Positions 53,302-61,740 of a stretch of DNA of 64,000 bases are shown piece by piece. Each line of letters begins with the position of its first letter. The first letter of the stretch is position 1. The position numbers were made by a program, and so were the translations under genes. This DNA is from Paenibacillus tengchongensis (GTDB lineage: Bacteria > Bacillota > Bacilli > Paenibacillales > Paenibacillaceae): positions 310,001 through 374,000 of the forward strand of contig NZ_WACP01000002.1 in assembly GCF_008973665.1 (NCBI RefSeq), in the 5' to 3' direction. The notes under the pieces are model-generated. The model had not been told where the DNA came from. It ran no database searches and saw only the letters and a list, made by a program, of their open reading frames with translations.

Positions 53302-53943
53302 ATGTATCTACTCGACGTTATGTCTTGGCTTACCGAGGAGCGGCTCCGCCAGCTGCTGGAGCAATACCGCTCGCTCGGGCCCTTGCCCGGGATCGGGCTG
53401 ACGTTTCTGAAATCCTTTGTTCCGCCGCTCCCTACCATTGCCATCGTAGGCTTGAACGGTGCAGTATACGGGCTGTGGCTTGGCTTCCTGTATTCCTGGC
53501 TCGGCCTTACGGCCGGCTGCGTAACGACATTTCTCATCATCCGGGCCATCGCCGCCCATCCTTACTTGCGGAAATGGGCCCGCCGTCCGAAGGTGGCCCG
53601 GGCGATGTCCTGGGTCCGCCAGAGCGGCTTCAGCTATGTGTTTTTGCTGAGCCTGTTTCCGGTAGGACCCTTCGTTGTCATCAATATGGCCGCAGGGCTC
53701 GCCGCGATGCGCCTGCGTTCCTTCCTGCTGGCGGTTGCCACCGGAAAAGCCGTTATGGTGTTTGCCGTTACTTATATCGGAAATGATGCAGAACGGTTTA
53801 TCCGCCGGCCGGGTGAGCTGATTTATGTGCTATTGTTCATCGGGATCTCTTTGTGGGGAGTGAAGGCGATTGAAGCCCGGTTCGCCAGGCTGGCGCAGCG
53901 GCGCGCAGACCGGCTGGCGGCGGAGCGGCTACAGAACGAATAG
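53302..53943 (+). CDS. VTT-domain (TVP38/TMEM64, DedA-like) membrane protein
   Basis: 213 residues, about five helices. The VTT core is seen in LTFLKSFVPPLPTIAIVGLN and GFLYSWLGLTAGCVTTFLII, then FLLSLFPVGPFVVINMAAGL. Relatives act in lipid scrambling or flippase-like membrane traffic; no specific role is claimed. The tail is Arg/Ala-rich and cytoplasmic. Ribosome site GAAGGAGAGCC; a TATAAT lies about 50 nt before the start. Its end overlaps the convergent aminotransferase gene by 15 bp. Confidence 0.88.
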   Translation: MYLLDVMSWLTEERLRQLLEQYRSLGPLPGIGLTFLKSFVPPLPTIAIVGLNGAVYGLWLGFLYSWLGLTAGCVTTFLIIRAIAAHPYLRKWARRPKVARAMSWVRQSGFSYVFLLSLFPVGPFVVINMAAGLAAMRLRSFLLAVATGKAVMVFAVTYIGNDAERFIRRPGELIYVLLFIGISLWGVKAIEARFARLAQRRADRLAAERLQNE

Positions 53944-55437
53944 CCGGCGTACGGAAGCGGAGGTCACATCCGGCCCGCAGGCATGCTGCCAGCTGTTGGC
54001 AGCGGGGTCGTAGCGGTAATCCTTCCGCCACGCTCCGGCGTGGACAGCGATGTCGCGTACGGCGGCGACGATCCGCAGGACCTCCTCCTCCGTCATAATC
54101 GGATGAAGCGAGAGTCTGACCCAGCCCGGCTTGGCGGACAGGTCGCCGGTGCCGACAGCGGCCGCGATCTGTGCGGACTGCGCTTCGTCCAGACCCAGCA
54201 GATGATGCCCGTAAGGGCCGGCGCAGGAACAGCCGCCGCGGGCCTGAATGCCGAAGCGGTCGTTGAGCAGCCGGACGACGAGATTGTAGTGTACGTCCTC
54301 CAGTATGAAGGAGACGATGCCGTGGCGGCGGGACTGTCCGCCGGCCAGAATGTCGCAGCCGGGGATACCGGCAAGACCGTTCAGCAGCAGGCTGCACAGC
54401 CGCTCCTCCCGCAGAGCCATCCACCGCCCGTCTCCGTTCATCTGGTCCTTCAGCTTGAGGGACAATGCTGTGCGGAATGCCTGAAGGAAGCCGGGGGTGC
54501 CGCCGTCTTCGCGGATCTCCAGGTCGTCGATGTAACGGCGTCCGCCCCACGGATTGACCCAGACGACCGTTCCGCCGCCAGGCTCATCCGGCAGACGTCC
54601 TCCGGCCAGCCGGGCATCAAAGAGAAGCACGCCGGCGCTGCCCGGGCCGCCGAGGAATTTATGGGGGGAGAAGAACACGGCATCCAGCTTCTCGAGTGGA
54701 GATGCGGGATGCATGTTGATGCTGTCGTAGGGGGCGCTGGCGGCAAAGTCCACAAAGCAGACTCCGCCGTGGCGGTGCATCGCAGCTGCCAGCTGGTGGT
54801 ACGGGTTCTTGATCCCGGTCACATTGGAGCAGGCGGTGAACGAGCCGATCTTCATCCGGCGGCCCCGGTACTGGAGGAGCAGCTCCTCCAGCTGCCGGAT
54901 ATCGGTGCTGCCGTCATGCCCTGGAGGTACAGTCACCACATCGGCAACACTCTCCTGCCAGGGCAGAAGGTTGGAGTGATGCTCCATGTGGCTGACGAAG
55001 ACCACAGGACGTTCCTCGGGCGGGCATACGGAAGCCGTCATCCATTCCGGCAGCTTCATGCCCATCAGGCGCAGCAGCTTGTTGATGGCGCCGGTGGTAC
55101 CGGTGCCGCAGAAGAGCAGGACATCCTCCGCTCCGGCATGGACATGCTCCTTAATGAGGCGGCGCGCTTCATTGTAGGCGAGGGTCATCGTCAGACCCGT
55201 TGTGTTCGATTCCGTATGGGGATTGCTGACCATAGGACCCAGCGAGTCCTGGATTCTCCGCTCGATCGGCTCATACAGCCGTCCGCTGGCCGTCCAATCG
55301 GCGTACAGCAGCGGCTTGCGGCCGTACGGGGTAACGATGTGCTGCCGGATCCCGACCGTACGTCCGCGGAAGTAGGCGAAATGCTCATCAAGCGAAGCCG
55401 GCGCTTCCAGTGAAGCGGCGGGGTTGATGCTCGGCAT
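53929..55437 (-). CDS. Class V aminotransferase, cysteine-desulfurase-like
   Basis: 502 residues, PLP-dependent. LLYADWTASGRLYEPIERRI opens the fold, LLFCGTGTTGAINKLL holds the phosphate site, SHMEHHSNLLPWQE is a CsdA/SufS-like signature, and the Schiff-base Lys is in AVFFSPHKFLGGPGS. Cysteines occur near the expected sulfur-acceptor region (GGCSCAGPYG). It may release sulfur from cysteine or act on another amino acid. The C-terminus (about 60 residues) is longer than in SufS. The ATG follows AGGAGGGATCGTCC. A DsrE-like sulfur-family gene lies upstream on the same strand. Confidence 0.88.
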   Translation of the reverse strand: MPSINPAASLEAPASLDEHFAYFRGRTVGIRQHIVTPYGRKPLLYADWTASGRLYEPIERRIQDSLGPMVSNPHTESNTTGLTMTLAYNEARRLIKEHVHAGAEDVLLFCGTGTTGAINKLLRLMGMKLPEWMTASVCPPEERPVVFVSHMEHHSNLLPWQESVADVVTVPPGHDGSTDIRQLEELLLQYRGRRMKIGSFTACSNVTGIKNPYHQLAAAMHRHGGVCFVDFAASAPYDSINMHPASPLEKLDAVFFSPHKFLGGPGSAGVLLFDARLAGGRLPDEPGGGTVVWVNPWGGRRYIDDLEIREDGGTPGFLQAFRTALSLKLKDQMNGDGRWMALREERLCSLLLNGLAGIPGCDILAGGQSRRHGIVSFILEDVHYNLVVRLLNDRFGIQARGGCSCAGPYGHHLLGLDEAQSAQIAAAVGTGDLSAKPGWVRLSLHPIMTEEEVLRIVAAVRDIAVHAGAWRKDYRYDPAANSWQHACGPDVTSASVRRLFVL

Positions 55438-55589
55438 GGACGATCCCTCCTATAGCCCGGTGATTTCTGTTCACGGGCTTAGTGTATGCCTGCCGGGCGG
55501 AATAGGTTAATGCCTATGGAGCATTACGTGACTACCCGCCAAGCGTCTGAATGACGGTCAGGCAACTGGCGGAGGCGCTTAGGCGGTGC

Positions 55590-56066
55590 TCAGATAAATA
55601 ACTGCATGTCGCTCTCCAGCGCATCCTGCAAATAGGCCGCTGCATCAATAATCTCTACCTCGGGCAGGAACTCTTCCGGCTTGAAGCCCATAATCTCGAC
55701 CGACAGCTTGCAGGCATAGAATTTGATATTCTTCTTGCGCGCTCCCTTCAGGAAATGCACCAGCTTCGGTGCGCCTTGATCCTCCATCATTTCCTCCAGC
55801 ATCATCCGTCCCAGCCCGCTGAAGTTCATTCGCGACAGCGGAAGCTGATTTGGCCCCTTCGGCGTAAGCACATCCATCAGCTTCTCGTAGACGGACTTGT
55901 CCTCCAGCGTCATCTTTTCCGGATCGCGGATCAGAAACAGCCCCCAGAAGGCGAAGAACATCGTCACTTCCACGTCAATATCTCTCGCGGTGTTGGCCAG
56001 CACCAAGCCGGCCATTGCCTTGTCATATTCCCCGCTGAACATCAGCAGATTAATCTTTTTGCTCAT
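55590..56066 (-). CDS. DsrE/DsrF-like family protein
   Basis: 158 residues, COG2210-type DsrE-like fold. It opens KKINLLMFSGEYDKAMAGLV, has the hydrophobic VTMFFAFWGLFLIRDPEK and a conserved Cys in IKFYACKLSVEIMGFK that in relatives is the sulfur-carrying site. Likely a small sulfur-trafficking or redox protein. ATG 56066 lies 9 nt after GGAGG; the ATG three codons earlier touches that site. It sits 152 bp upstream of the desulfurase-like gene, same strand. Confidence 0.88.
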   Translation of the reverse strand: MSKKINLLMFSGEYDKAMAGLVLANTARDIDVEVTMFFAFWGLFLIRDPEKMTLEDKSVYEKLMDVLTPKGPNQLPLSRMNFSGLGRMMLEEMMEDQGAPKLVHFLKGARKKNIKFYACKLSVEIMGFKPEEFLPEVEIIDAAAYLQDALESDMQLFI

Positions 56067-56160
56067 TTTGTGCATCCTCCATCCATGGCCTAGTGAATGC
56101 CCTTAGTATGGATGCCGGACGGTGAAATATCCGTTTGTCACACAATGCTTCGTCTTATCC

Positions 56161-56204
56161 GAACAAAAGAGGAGCGATCCTCCATTCCGGAGAACCGCTC
56201 CTCT
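56161..56204 (-). terminator. Terminator after the GH27 gene
   Basis: AGAGGAGCG and CGCTCCTCT arms with an inner CTCC/GGAG stem. On the minus strand TTTTGTTC follows. Confidence 0.88.
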
Positions 56205-56227
56205 GCTTATTCCCTTGCTACCCTGGT

Positions 56228-57511
56228 TTATCCGATCTGCACGCGATACAATGCCGCCCCATGCGGCGGGATCACGGCGGTTAGGCTGGGCGCCTCCAGG
56301 GTAAGCCCGTTTCCGCTCCAAAGCTCGGTGGCGGAAGCCCCTGCGGAAGCGTTCAGCTCCTGCAGGGAGACGCTGACGCTCTGCGCTTCTTCGCCTGTGT
56401 TAAACAGTGCGACATAGCGGACGCCTGCGCCGTCAGCACACCAGACCACGCGGTCACCGCTGCGGCTGACCAGGCGTGCGCCAGTGCTGCTGCTGTGCAT
56501 CTCCAGCACGCCGCGGTTCTGCAGCAGGCTGTTGGTCCAGGCATCGTTATCCCGCAGCTCACCCCCGAAGAACAGCGGGGAACGGAAGATCGACCACAAG
56601 GTCATCATCGTTACCTGTTCGTCCGGCGTGAACCGGGTCCAGCGGTCTGCTCCTCCGCCATCCACCGAACGGATGCCGATATGCCCCAGCGGCAGCATGT
56701 CGCAATCCGGCCAGATTCCCGGGGCCGGCCGGCCCTGCCAGCGCTCGCAGCGGTCGAACATATCGAGCAGCAGCGACCAGTGATCCCAGAAATCATCGGT
56801 CATGCGCCACATGTTGGCATGGTCCGCGAAGAAATCGGCGTATTCTACCGGTGCAGGGCCGGGCGAGAGACTCAGCACGATAGGGCGGCCGCAATTCATA
56901 ATGGCATTATGAATCAGTTCAATTTCGGGCTGATGCGTATCATACAGTCTGGATGCGGCAATGTCATCGACCTTCACGAAGTCGACGCCCCACTGGGCAT
57001 AAAGCTCGAAGAGCGAGTTATAGTAAGCCTGAGCCCCTTCCTTGGCGGCATCGACCCCATACATATCGGTGTTCCAGGGGCAAATGGAGTTCGGGTGGGC
57101 GATATCGCGGGCAGTGGCGCTGCTTCCCTTAATTGCGGTGGCTGCATGCGCCGCCTGCCGCGGAATGCCCCGCATAATGTGAATGCCGAATTTCAAACCG
57201 AGGCTATGCACATAATCGGCCAGCGGTTTGAAGCCTTGGCCATCGGCAGCGGACGGGAACCGGTTTACAGCCGGAAGGAGCCGGGAGTACTCGTCCATCT
57301 CGAGCGGGACAAACGGGCGGTACTGTGAGGAATAGGCTCCCGGTTCGTACCACTGGATATCGACGACAATATACTCCCAGCCATATTCTTTCAAATGGGC
57401 CGCCATATATTCGGCGTTCCCGCGGATTTCACTTTCCGTAACGGCCGCGCCGTAGCAATCCCAGCTGTTCCAGCCCATCGGCGGGGTGGGCGCAAAAGCG
57501 GTATGACTCAT
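56228..57511 (-). CDS. Alpha-galactosidase-type glycoside hydrolase (GH27)
   Basis: 427 residues, no signal peptide, so intracellular. GH27 hallmarks: PTPPMGWNSWDCYGAAV, the nucleophile Asp in WGVDFVKVDDIAAS and the acid/base Asp in WRMTDDFWDHW. The usual DDGW stretch is replaced by VDIQWYEP, placing it in a side branch of the family, so the exact sugar is uncertain. A C-terminal beta-sandwich (about 345-427) is present. The ATG follows AAGGAGAGCGAATCC. The AraC-type regulator gene lies just upstream on the same strand. Confidence 0.9.
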   Translation of the reverse strand: MSHTAFAPTPPMGWNSWDCYGAAVTESEIRGNAEYMAAHLKEYGWEYIVVDIQWYEPGAYSSQYRPFVPLEMDEYSRLLPAVNRFPSAADGQGFKPLADYVHSLGLKFGIHIMRGIPRQAAHAATAIKGSSATARDIAHPNSICPWNTDMYGVDAAKEGAQAYYNSLFELYAQWGVDFVKVDDIAASRLYDTHQPEIELIHNAIMNCGRPIVLSLSPGPAPVEYADFFADHANMWRMTDDFWDHWSLLLDMFDRCERWQGRPAPGIWPDCDMLPLGHIGIRSVDGGGADRWTRFTPDEQVTMMTLWSIFRSPLFFGGELRDNDAWTNSLLQNRGVLEMHSSSTGARLVSRSGDRVVWCADGAGVRYVALFNTGEEAQSVSVSLQELNASAGASATELWSGNGLTLEAPSLTAVIPPHGAALYRVQIG

Positions 57512-57647
57512 TGGATTCGCTCTCCTTCGGTTCTATTCTGATTGTAAAATAAAGTTGCGGTTATAGAATCATCATAGAACAGCCGGATTGCTTATATCCA
57601 CGATAATATAGTCTTCTGAATAGCACAAAATTGCTCCGAGGAAGGTC

Positions 57648-58532
57648 TTAGTCGAAATAAAGCCGGTTATAGTGCAGGCTGCCGGTCCCGGAACGGAAGG
57701 CGCCGGGGGTCTGCCCGGTCAGCTTATGGAATACCTTGATCAGATAGCTGCCCGTGGAATACCCCACCTGCCCGGCGATGGCCTCGATGCTGAGGTCGGT
57801 CGTCCGCAGCAGCTCCACCGACCGTTCGATCCGGATGCGGTTCAGATAATCGTTCGGCGTCAGTCCGACATGCTTGCTGAAGGTGCGCAGCAGATGGAAT
57901 TTGGAGACGCCGAGCCGGCGGGCCAGCTCGTCCTGGCCAATCATTTCGGCATAATGGGCATCCATGAAGCGGACGGCCTCCTTAACGGCAGGCGGCCACA
58001 GCGTCTCATGGCGCATTCCGCCGGAGGCCAGACGGCCAAGCTCCATCATGAACGGGTACAGCAGAGAGGAGGCGATGTAGGCGTCGGTAATTCTTCCCTC
58101 GCGGGCTTCCCGGACGATATCGCGCATAAGCCGGATCGGCGGGCTGGCCGGGTCGATCAGCGGGGTCTGGCCCAGCTTCTGCTTGATCTCTTCCCAGATC
58201 GGCAGAATCAGCTTTGGACGGAACAGCAGGAAATAGAATTCCCAGGCCTCTCCGTCGCCGGGATGATAGTAGCGGTGATCGCCGGGGATCTCGGCCAGAA
58301 AAGCTCGTCCCGGACCGATCCGTTGCCGCTCGCCTCCGGACTCGAAGATGCCCGCACCGGACATGGTGTACTGAAAGAGCAGCAAGGGGCCGTCGCTGCG
58401 TTCCAGCCCGTCCCAGTGGTAGGATGAATGTGTCTCCGCTTCATGTCCTGCAGCGAATAGATTGAGAAGCGGCAGATGCTCCGGTTCGCTGAACCGGAAG
58501 CCGTAGATACCGTAGCTGCTGTCGTTCTTCAC
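57648..58532 (-). CDS. AraC-family transcriptional regulator
   Basis: 294 residues. An N-terminal cupin-like sensor (about 15-160; FQYTMSGAGIFESGGERQRI, with a HRYYHPGDGEAWEF strand) and two C-terminal HTH units (QDELARRLGVSKFHLLRTFS; SIEAIAGQVGYSTGSYLIKV). It probably binds a sugar and activates the alpha-galactosidase gene 136 bp downstream. The start is GTG 58532 with AGGAGGGG directly before. Confidence 0.92.
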   Translation of the reverse strand: MKNDSSYGIYGFRFSEPEHLPLLNLFAAGHEAETHSSYHWDGLERSDGPLLLFQYTMSGAGIFESGGERQRIGPGRAFLAEIPGDHRYYHPGDGEAWEFYFLLFRPKLILPIWEEIKQKLGQTPLIDPASPPIRLMRDIVREAREGRITDAYIASSLLYPFMMELGRLASGGMRHETLWPPAVKEAVRFMDAHYAEMIGQDELARRLGVSKFHLLRTFSKHVGLTPNDYLNRIRIERSVELLRTTDLSIEAIAGQVGYSTGSYLIKVFHKLTGQTPGAFRSGTGSLHYNRLYFD

Positions 58533-58591
58533 ATAACCCCTCCTGCCAAGTGGCGTTGCCGTTATCCTGTGAAGCTCAAGGGCCGGCCCGC

Positions 58592-60733
58592 TCAGGCAAC
58601 CAGCTTGATAATTTCATCCGCGGGAAGCGGGGGGTAGAACAGAAAGCCCTGGATATGCGGGCACTGGTGCCGGACAAGGAATTCAGCCTGTTCCGGCGTC
58701 TCCACCCCTTCCGCAATCAGATCGTAGCCGAGCTGCGAGGCGACGTACACAATGGATTTAATGATCGTCTCATCGATGGAGCTGACTCCGATGCCGGCGA
58801 TGAAGGTCCGGTCAATCTTGATTTTGTTCACAGGGAAATGCTTCAAATAATTCAGCGAAGAGTATTTGGTCCCGAAATCGTCGATGGAGACGACGATCCC
58901 GTGATCGCGCATCTGCTGGAGCAGCGGATAATGCTCTTCCAGCAGGGCGGTGCTCTCCGTAATCTCAAACTCCAGTACATCCGTATCCAGCTGGTGATGC
59001 TCCAGAAGCGCCAGCAGATTCTCAATCAGGTTGCGGTTATAGAACCAGCTGTTGGAAATATTGATCGAGGTCCGCAGAATCGGCACGCCTTGTTCTCTCC
59101 ACTCGCAGAGCTGGCGGCATACTTCCTTCAGCACCCAGTCCGTAAGCTGGATCATAAGCCCCGCATCCTCAACGGCAGCGATGAAGGCGCCCGGCCCGAT
59201 CAGCCCCTTCTCGGGATGGTTCCAACGGATCAGCGCCTCCATGCCGACCATAGTGCCGGTGCTGGCATCCATTTGCGGCTGGTAATAGAGGACGAATTCC
59301 TCGCGCTCAAGCGCGGTATGGAGATACTTGGAGATCATCGCTTTCTGCTCCAGCTTCTCCCGCAGTGCCCAGTCAAATACGAAATAATTACGGTCCTCAA
59401 GCACCTTGGCCGCATTCATGGACATGGCCGCAAAATTCAGCAGCTCCTCGGCATTCTGGGAATGCTCCGGGTACAGCGAAATGCCGATGCTCGTGGAGAG
59501 GCTCAGGTGCGCGCCGGCCACCAGCAGCGTCTCCGAGATCAGCCCGCTGATTGCGGCGGCGATATCGGGGATCTGCTCCCGCGGGATATCGCCGAACAGC
59601 ATGACGAACTCGTCACCCCCGGTCCGGGCCAGCATTTCGCAGGGCAGCTTGCCGCCCTGCAGCCGTTGCGCCAGTTGTTTGATCACTTCGTCTCCGGTGG
59701 AATGGCCGAGCGTATCATTGATTTCCTTGAATTTATTGAGATCAAAAAAGAACAGCGTATAAGTCTGCAGCGGCTCGGTGCACTGCAGCCGCCGCTCTAA
59801 TTCGTCCATAAAAAAACGCCGGTTCGGGATCTCCGTCAGGCTGTCATAGTGGGCCAGCTTCTCGAACAGCCGCTTGGATATATGCAGATCGCGGGTCCGT
59901 ATGCTCACTACCCGCTCCAGCTCACGGTGGAACCGGCCCTGCTGCCAAAGCACGTACAGCGTAAACACGCTGATCAGCAGGAAAGCCAGCTCGATCCACA
60001 GAATACTGCGCAGGATTTCCCACTTCTTATGGGGAGAGAGCCGGGTCCCCAGCAGCCAGTGCTGGTTATAAAGCTCCACCGGCACCGTAATCTGTTCTTT
60101 GTCTTCCGGCACAGGACTGCCAAACAGCAGGCTCCGCTCTTCATTCATAACATAGCCGGTGGAGGTTCCCGCCAGCACCTGCTCGGCGATATCCTCGATA
60201 GGTACGGAAACCGAGACAATGCCCGTAAAGGTGTTGCCGCTGTAGACGGCCTGTCTGATAATAATGCCCTTGTCGCCCTGCGCCAGCATACGGGGCCCGT
60301 CGATGGTTACGCTGCGGGAGTGGATCGTCTCCTGGATCAGCCCGGGCGTAGACAACGCGGAGTCGAGCAGCAGGTCTTTGCCCAGAACCTCCGTGTTACC
60401 GGAAAGAGGATATATATAACGGATGACGCCTTGGGGAGCAATGGCGATGCTCAGGACATGGCCTGAGTTATTATATGTATTGTGCAGATATTGATTGATC
60501 AGTGCCGGGTCGGCGTCAAAGCCCGCGGTTTGGACAAAGGAGCTTATTCCTTTAACGATCAGCGCTTTTTCTTCAATGCTTGATGTCAGCGCGAAAGCCT
60601 GTGAGGATAGGTCGGCTTTCTCGGCACGATATTCGCGGGAGACTGAGAGAGTGTAGTAGTAGAATAAGGCAAGCTGAAGGACAATCAGAAAGCCGAGGAT
60701 GATCATGAAAGGCTTTTTGTTCATGAAAGCCAT
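58592..60733 (-). CDS. Membrane GGDEF-EAL protein with CHASE-like sensor
   Basis: 713 residues. TM about 7-30, an extracytoplasmic CHASE-like domain (about 35-235), TM about 242-262, GGDEF (about 285-450; motif GGDEF at 372-376 intact, no RxxD inhibitory site), EAL (about 465-713). EAL residues are present: Glu499 (MEALIRW), Asn in TSINISNS, Glu in FEITES, Asp618/Asp619, Lys in KIKIDRTF and Glu in AEGVET. Loop 6 reads DDFGTKYSSL, with Lys623 in place of the usual Gly. It may make and degrade c-di-GMP. The ATG follows GGAGGCACCCC. Confidence 0.93.
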   Translation of the reverse strand: MAFMNKKPFMIILGFLIVLQLALFYYYTLSVSREYRAEKADLSSQAFALTSSIEEKALIVKGISSFVQTAGFDADPALINQYLHNTYNNSGHVLSIAIAPQGVIRYIYPLSGNTEVLGKDLLLDSALSTPGLIQETIHSRSVTIDGPRMLAQGDKGIIIRQAVYSGNTFTGIVSVSVPIEDIAEQVLAGTSTGYVMNEERSLLFGSPVPEDKEQITVPVELYNQHWLLGTRLSPHKKWEILRSILWIELAFLLISVFTLYVLWQQGRFHRELERVVSIRTRDLHISKRLFEKLAHYDSLTEIPNRRFFMDELERRLQCTEPLQTYTLFFFDLNKFKEINDTLGHSTGDEVIKQLAQRLQGGKLPCEMLARTGGDEFVMLFGDIPREQIPDIAAAISGLISETLLVAGAHLSLSTSIGISLYPEHSQNAEELLNFAAMSMNAAKVLEDRNYFVFDWALREKLEQKAMISKYLHTALEREEFVLYYQPQMDASTGTMVGMEALIRWNHPEKGLIGPGAFIAAVEDAGLMIQLTDWVLKEVCRQLCEWREQGVPILRTSINISNSWFYNRNLIENLLALLEHHQLDTDVLEFEITESTALLEEHYPLLQQMRDHGIVVSIDDFGTKYSSLNYLKHFPVNKIKIDRTFIAGIGVSSIDETIIKSIVYVASQLGYDLIAEGVETPEQAEFLVRHQCPHIQGFLFYPPLPADEIIKLVA

Positions 60734-60888
60734 GGGGTGCCTCCGATACCTGAGTAATTCAACAAAACCTGTGCTAATAGCCCATAAGGCTCTGTTTTAC
60801 CTGGAAAATGTCGAGTTATGTCGTAGATGTTTCTTTAGCATGTCACTTTTGCCGGGATTGCGCAAGGGTAAAGCCGATAATGCCTCAT

Positions 60889-60942
60889 AAAATTCAAAAC
60901 GGATAAATACGGTCGCCCGGAAGGGTGCTGTACTTATCCGTT
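60889..60942 (-). terminator. Terminator after the acetate-transporter-family gene
   Basis: AACGGATAA...TTATCCGTT with an inner CCC/GGG stem. On the minus strand TTTTGAATTTT follows. Confidence 0.8.
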
Positions 60943-60991
60943 GTTCATGATGATAGGCTGACTGGTTGACAGAAGTCTGCCGGAACCCAGG

Positions 60992-61615
60992 TTACTTCTT
61001 GAAGATGCCGAGCGGCGCTCCGATCGGCAGGAAGACGCGGCCGAAATGCGCATTCAGCACAGAGGCTCCGCAGCCGTACAGCGATACGATGCCGATGGCC
61101 AGCTCGGCGACGGCGGCTACCTTATGGAAGAACTCGGCGGCCACTCCAAAGGAATCGAGCATCAGTCCCAGGAACAGGAAGTCAATCAGCACAAAGATAA
61201 TCAGCAGCACCTTGTTGGCTTCGGTTGCCCCGAGTGTCATAAACAGCGTGAACACCAGATAGCCCAGGAATACAAAACCGAGCTGCTTAGGGTCAACGCC
61301 CTCAGCCAGTGTACTGCCAAATACGCCAAGCTTGATCAGCCAGCTGCCGGCCATGCCGAACCAGAAGAAGGCATAGGCGCCGAAAGCGGTCATTCCGAAC
61401 GTATTGTTGTGCTTGGCATCCTGAATGGAAGCAAAGAGCTGGGCAAAGGCCCCGAGGAAGAGTGCCCAAGGAATGCAGTAGCTGAGTCCTGTTGTAATTT
61501 CAAGTTTTTGCGAAGAAGCGACCAGGGTAACGATGGCCAATCCGAACAGGCCGATGGCGCTTGGATCGGCGGTGACGATTTTGACGGATTGGGTGGATTG
61601 CTGTTGCGCTGACAT
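60992..61615 (-). CDS. GPR1/FUN34/YaaH (SatP-type) acetate transporter family protein
   Basis: 207 residues, six helices. The family start is ADPSAIGLFGLAIVTLV (variant of the NPAPLGL motif); TFGMTAFGAYAFFWFGMAG and GVAAEFFHKVAAVAELAIG also fit. Relatives carry acetate or succinate with protons. ATG 61615 lies 11 nt after GGAGG; a GTG nine codons earlier would put this site inside the coding region. A single gene with its own terminator. Confidence 0.9.
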   Translation of the reverse strand: MSAQQQSTQSVKIVTADPSAIGLFGLAIVTLVASSQKLEITTGLSYCIPWALFLGAFAQLFASIQDAKHNNTFGMTAFGAYAFFWFGMAGSWLIKLGVFGSTLAEGVDPKQLGFVFLGYLVFTLFMTLGATEANKVLLIIFVLIDFLFLGLMLDSFGVAAEFFHKVAAVAELAIGIVSLYGCGASVLNAHFGRVFLPIGAPLGIFKK

Positions 61616-61740
61616 AACAATACTTGCCTCCAATGTATTCACGAATATTCGCCTACGATAACGGCGCCCTGGAGCGGGCCGCTATCGCCAGCCTATCATA
61701 TCATATCGCCCCGGACTTGCCTATATAGAAGTGGACGGGC

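Noticed and set aside
53983..55413. 476-codon plus-strand frame opposite the class V aminotransferase
   Set aside because: Antisense shadow; the PLP enzyme motifs lie on the minus strand.
60699..60890. 63-codon frame between the GGDEF-EAL gene and the SatP-type gene
   Set aside because: No ribosome site, overlaps the start of the GGDEF-EAL gene, no recognisable feature.
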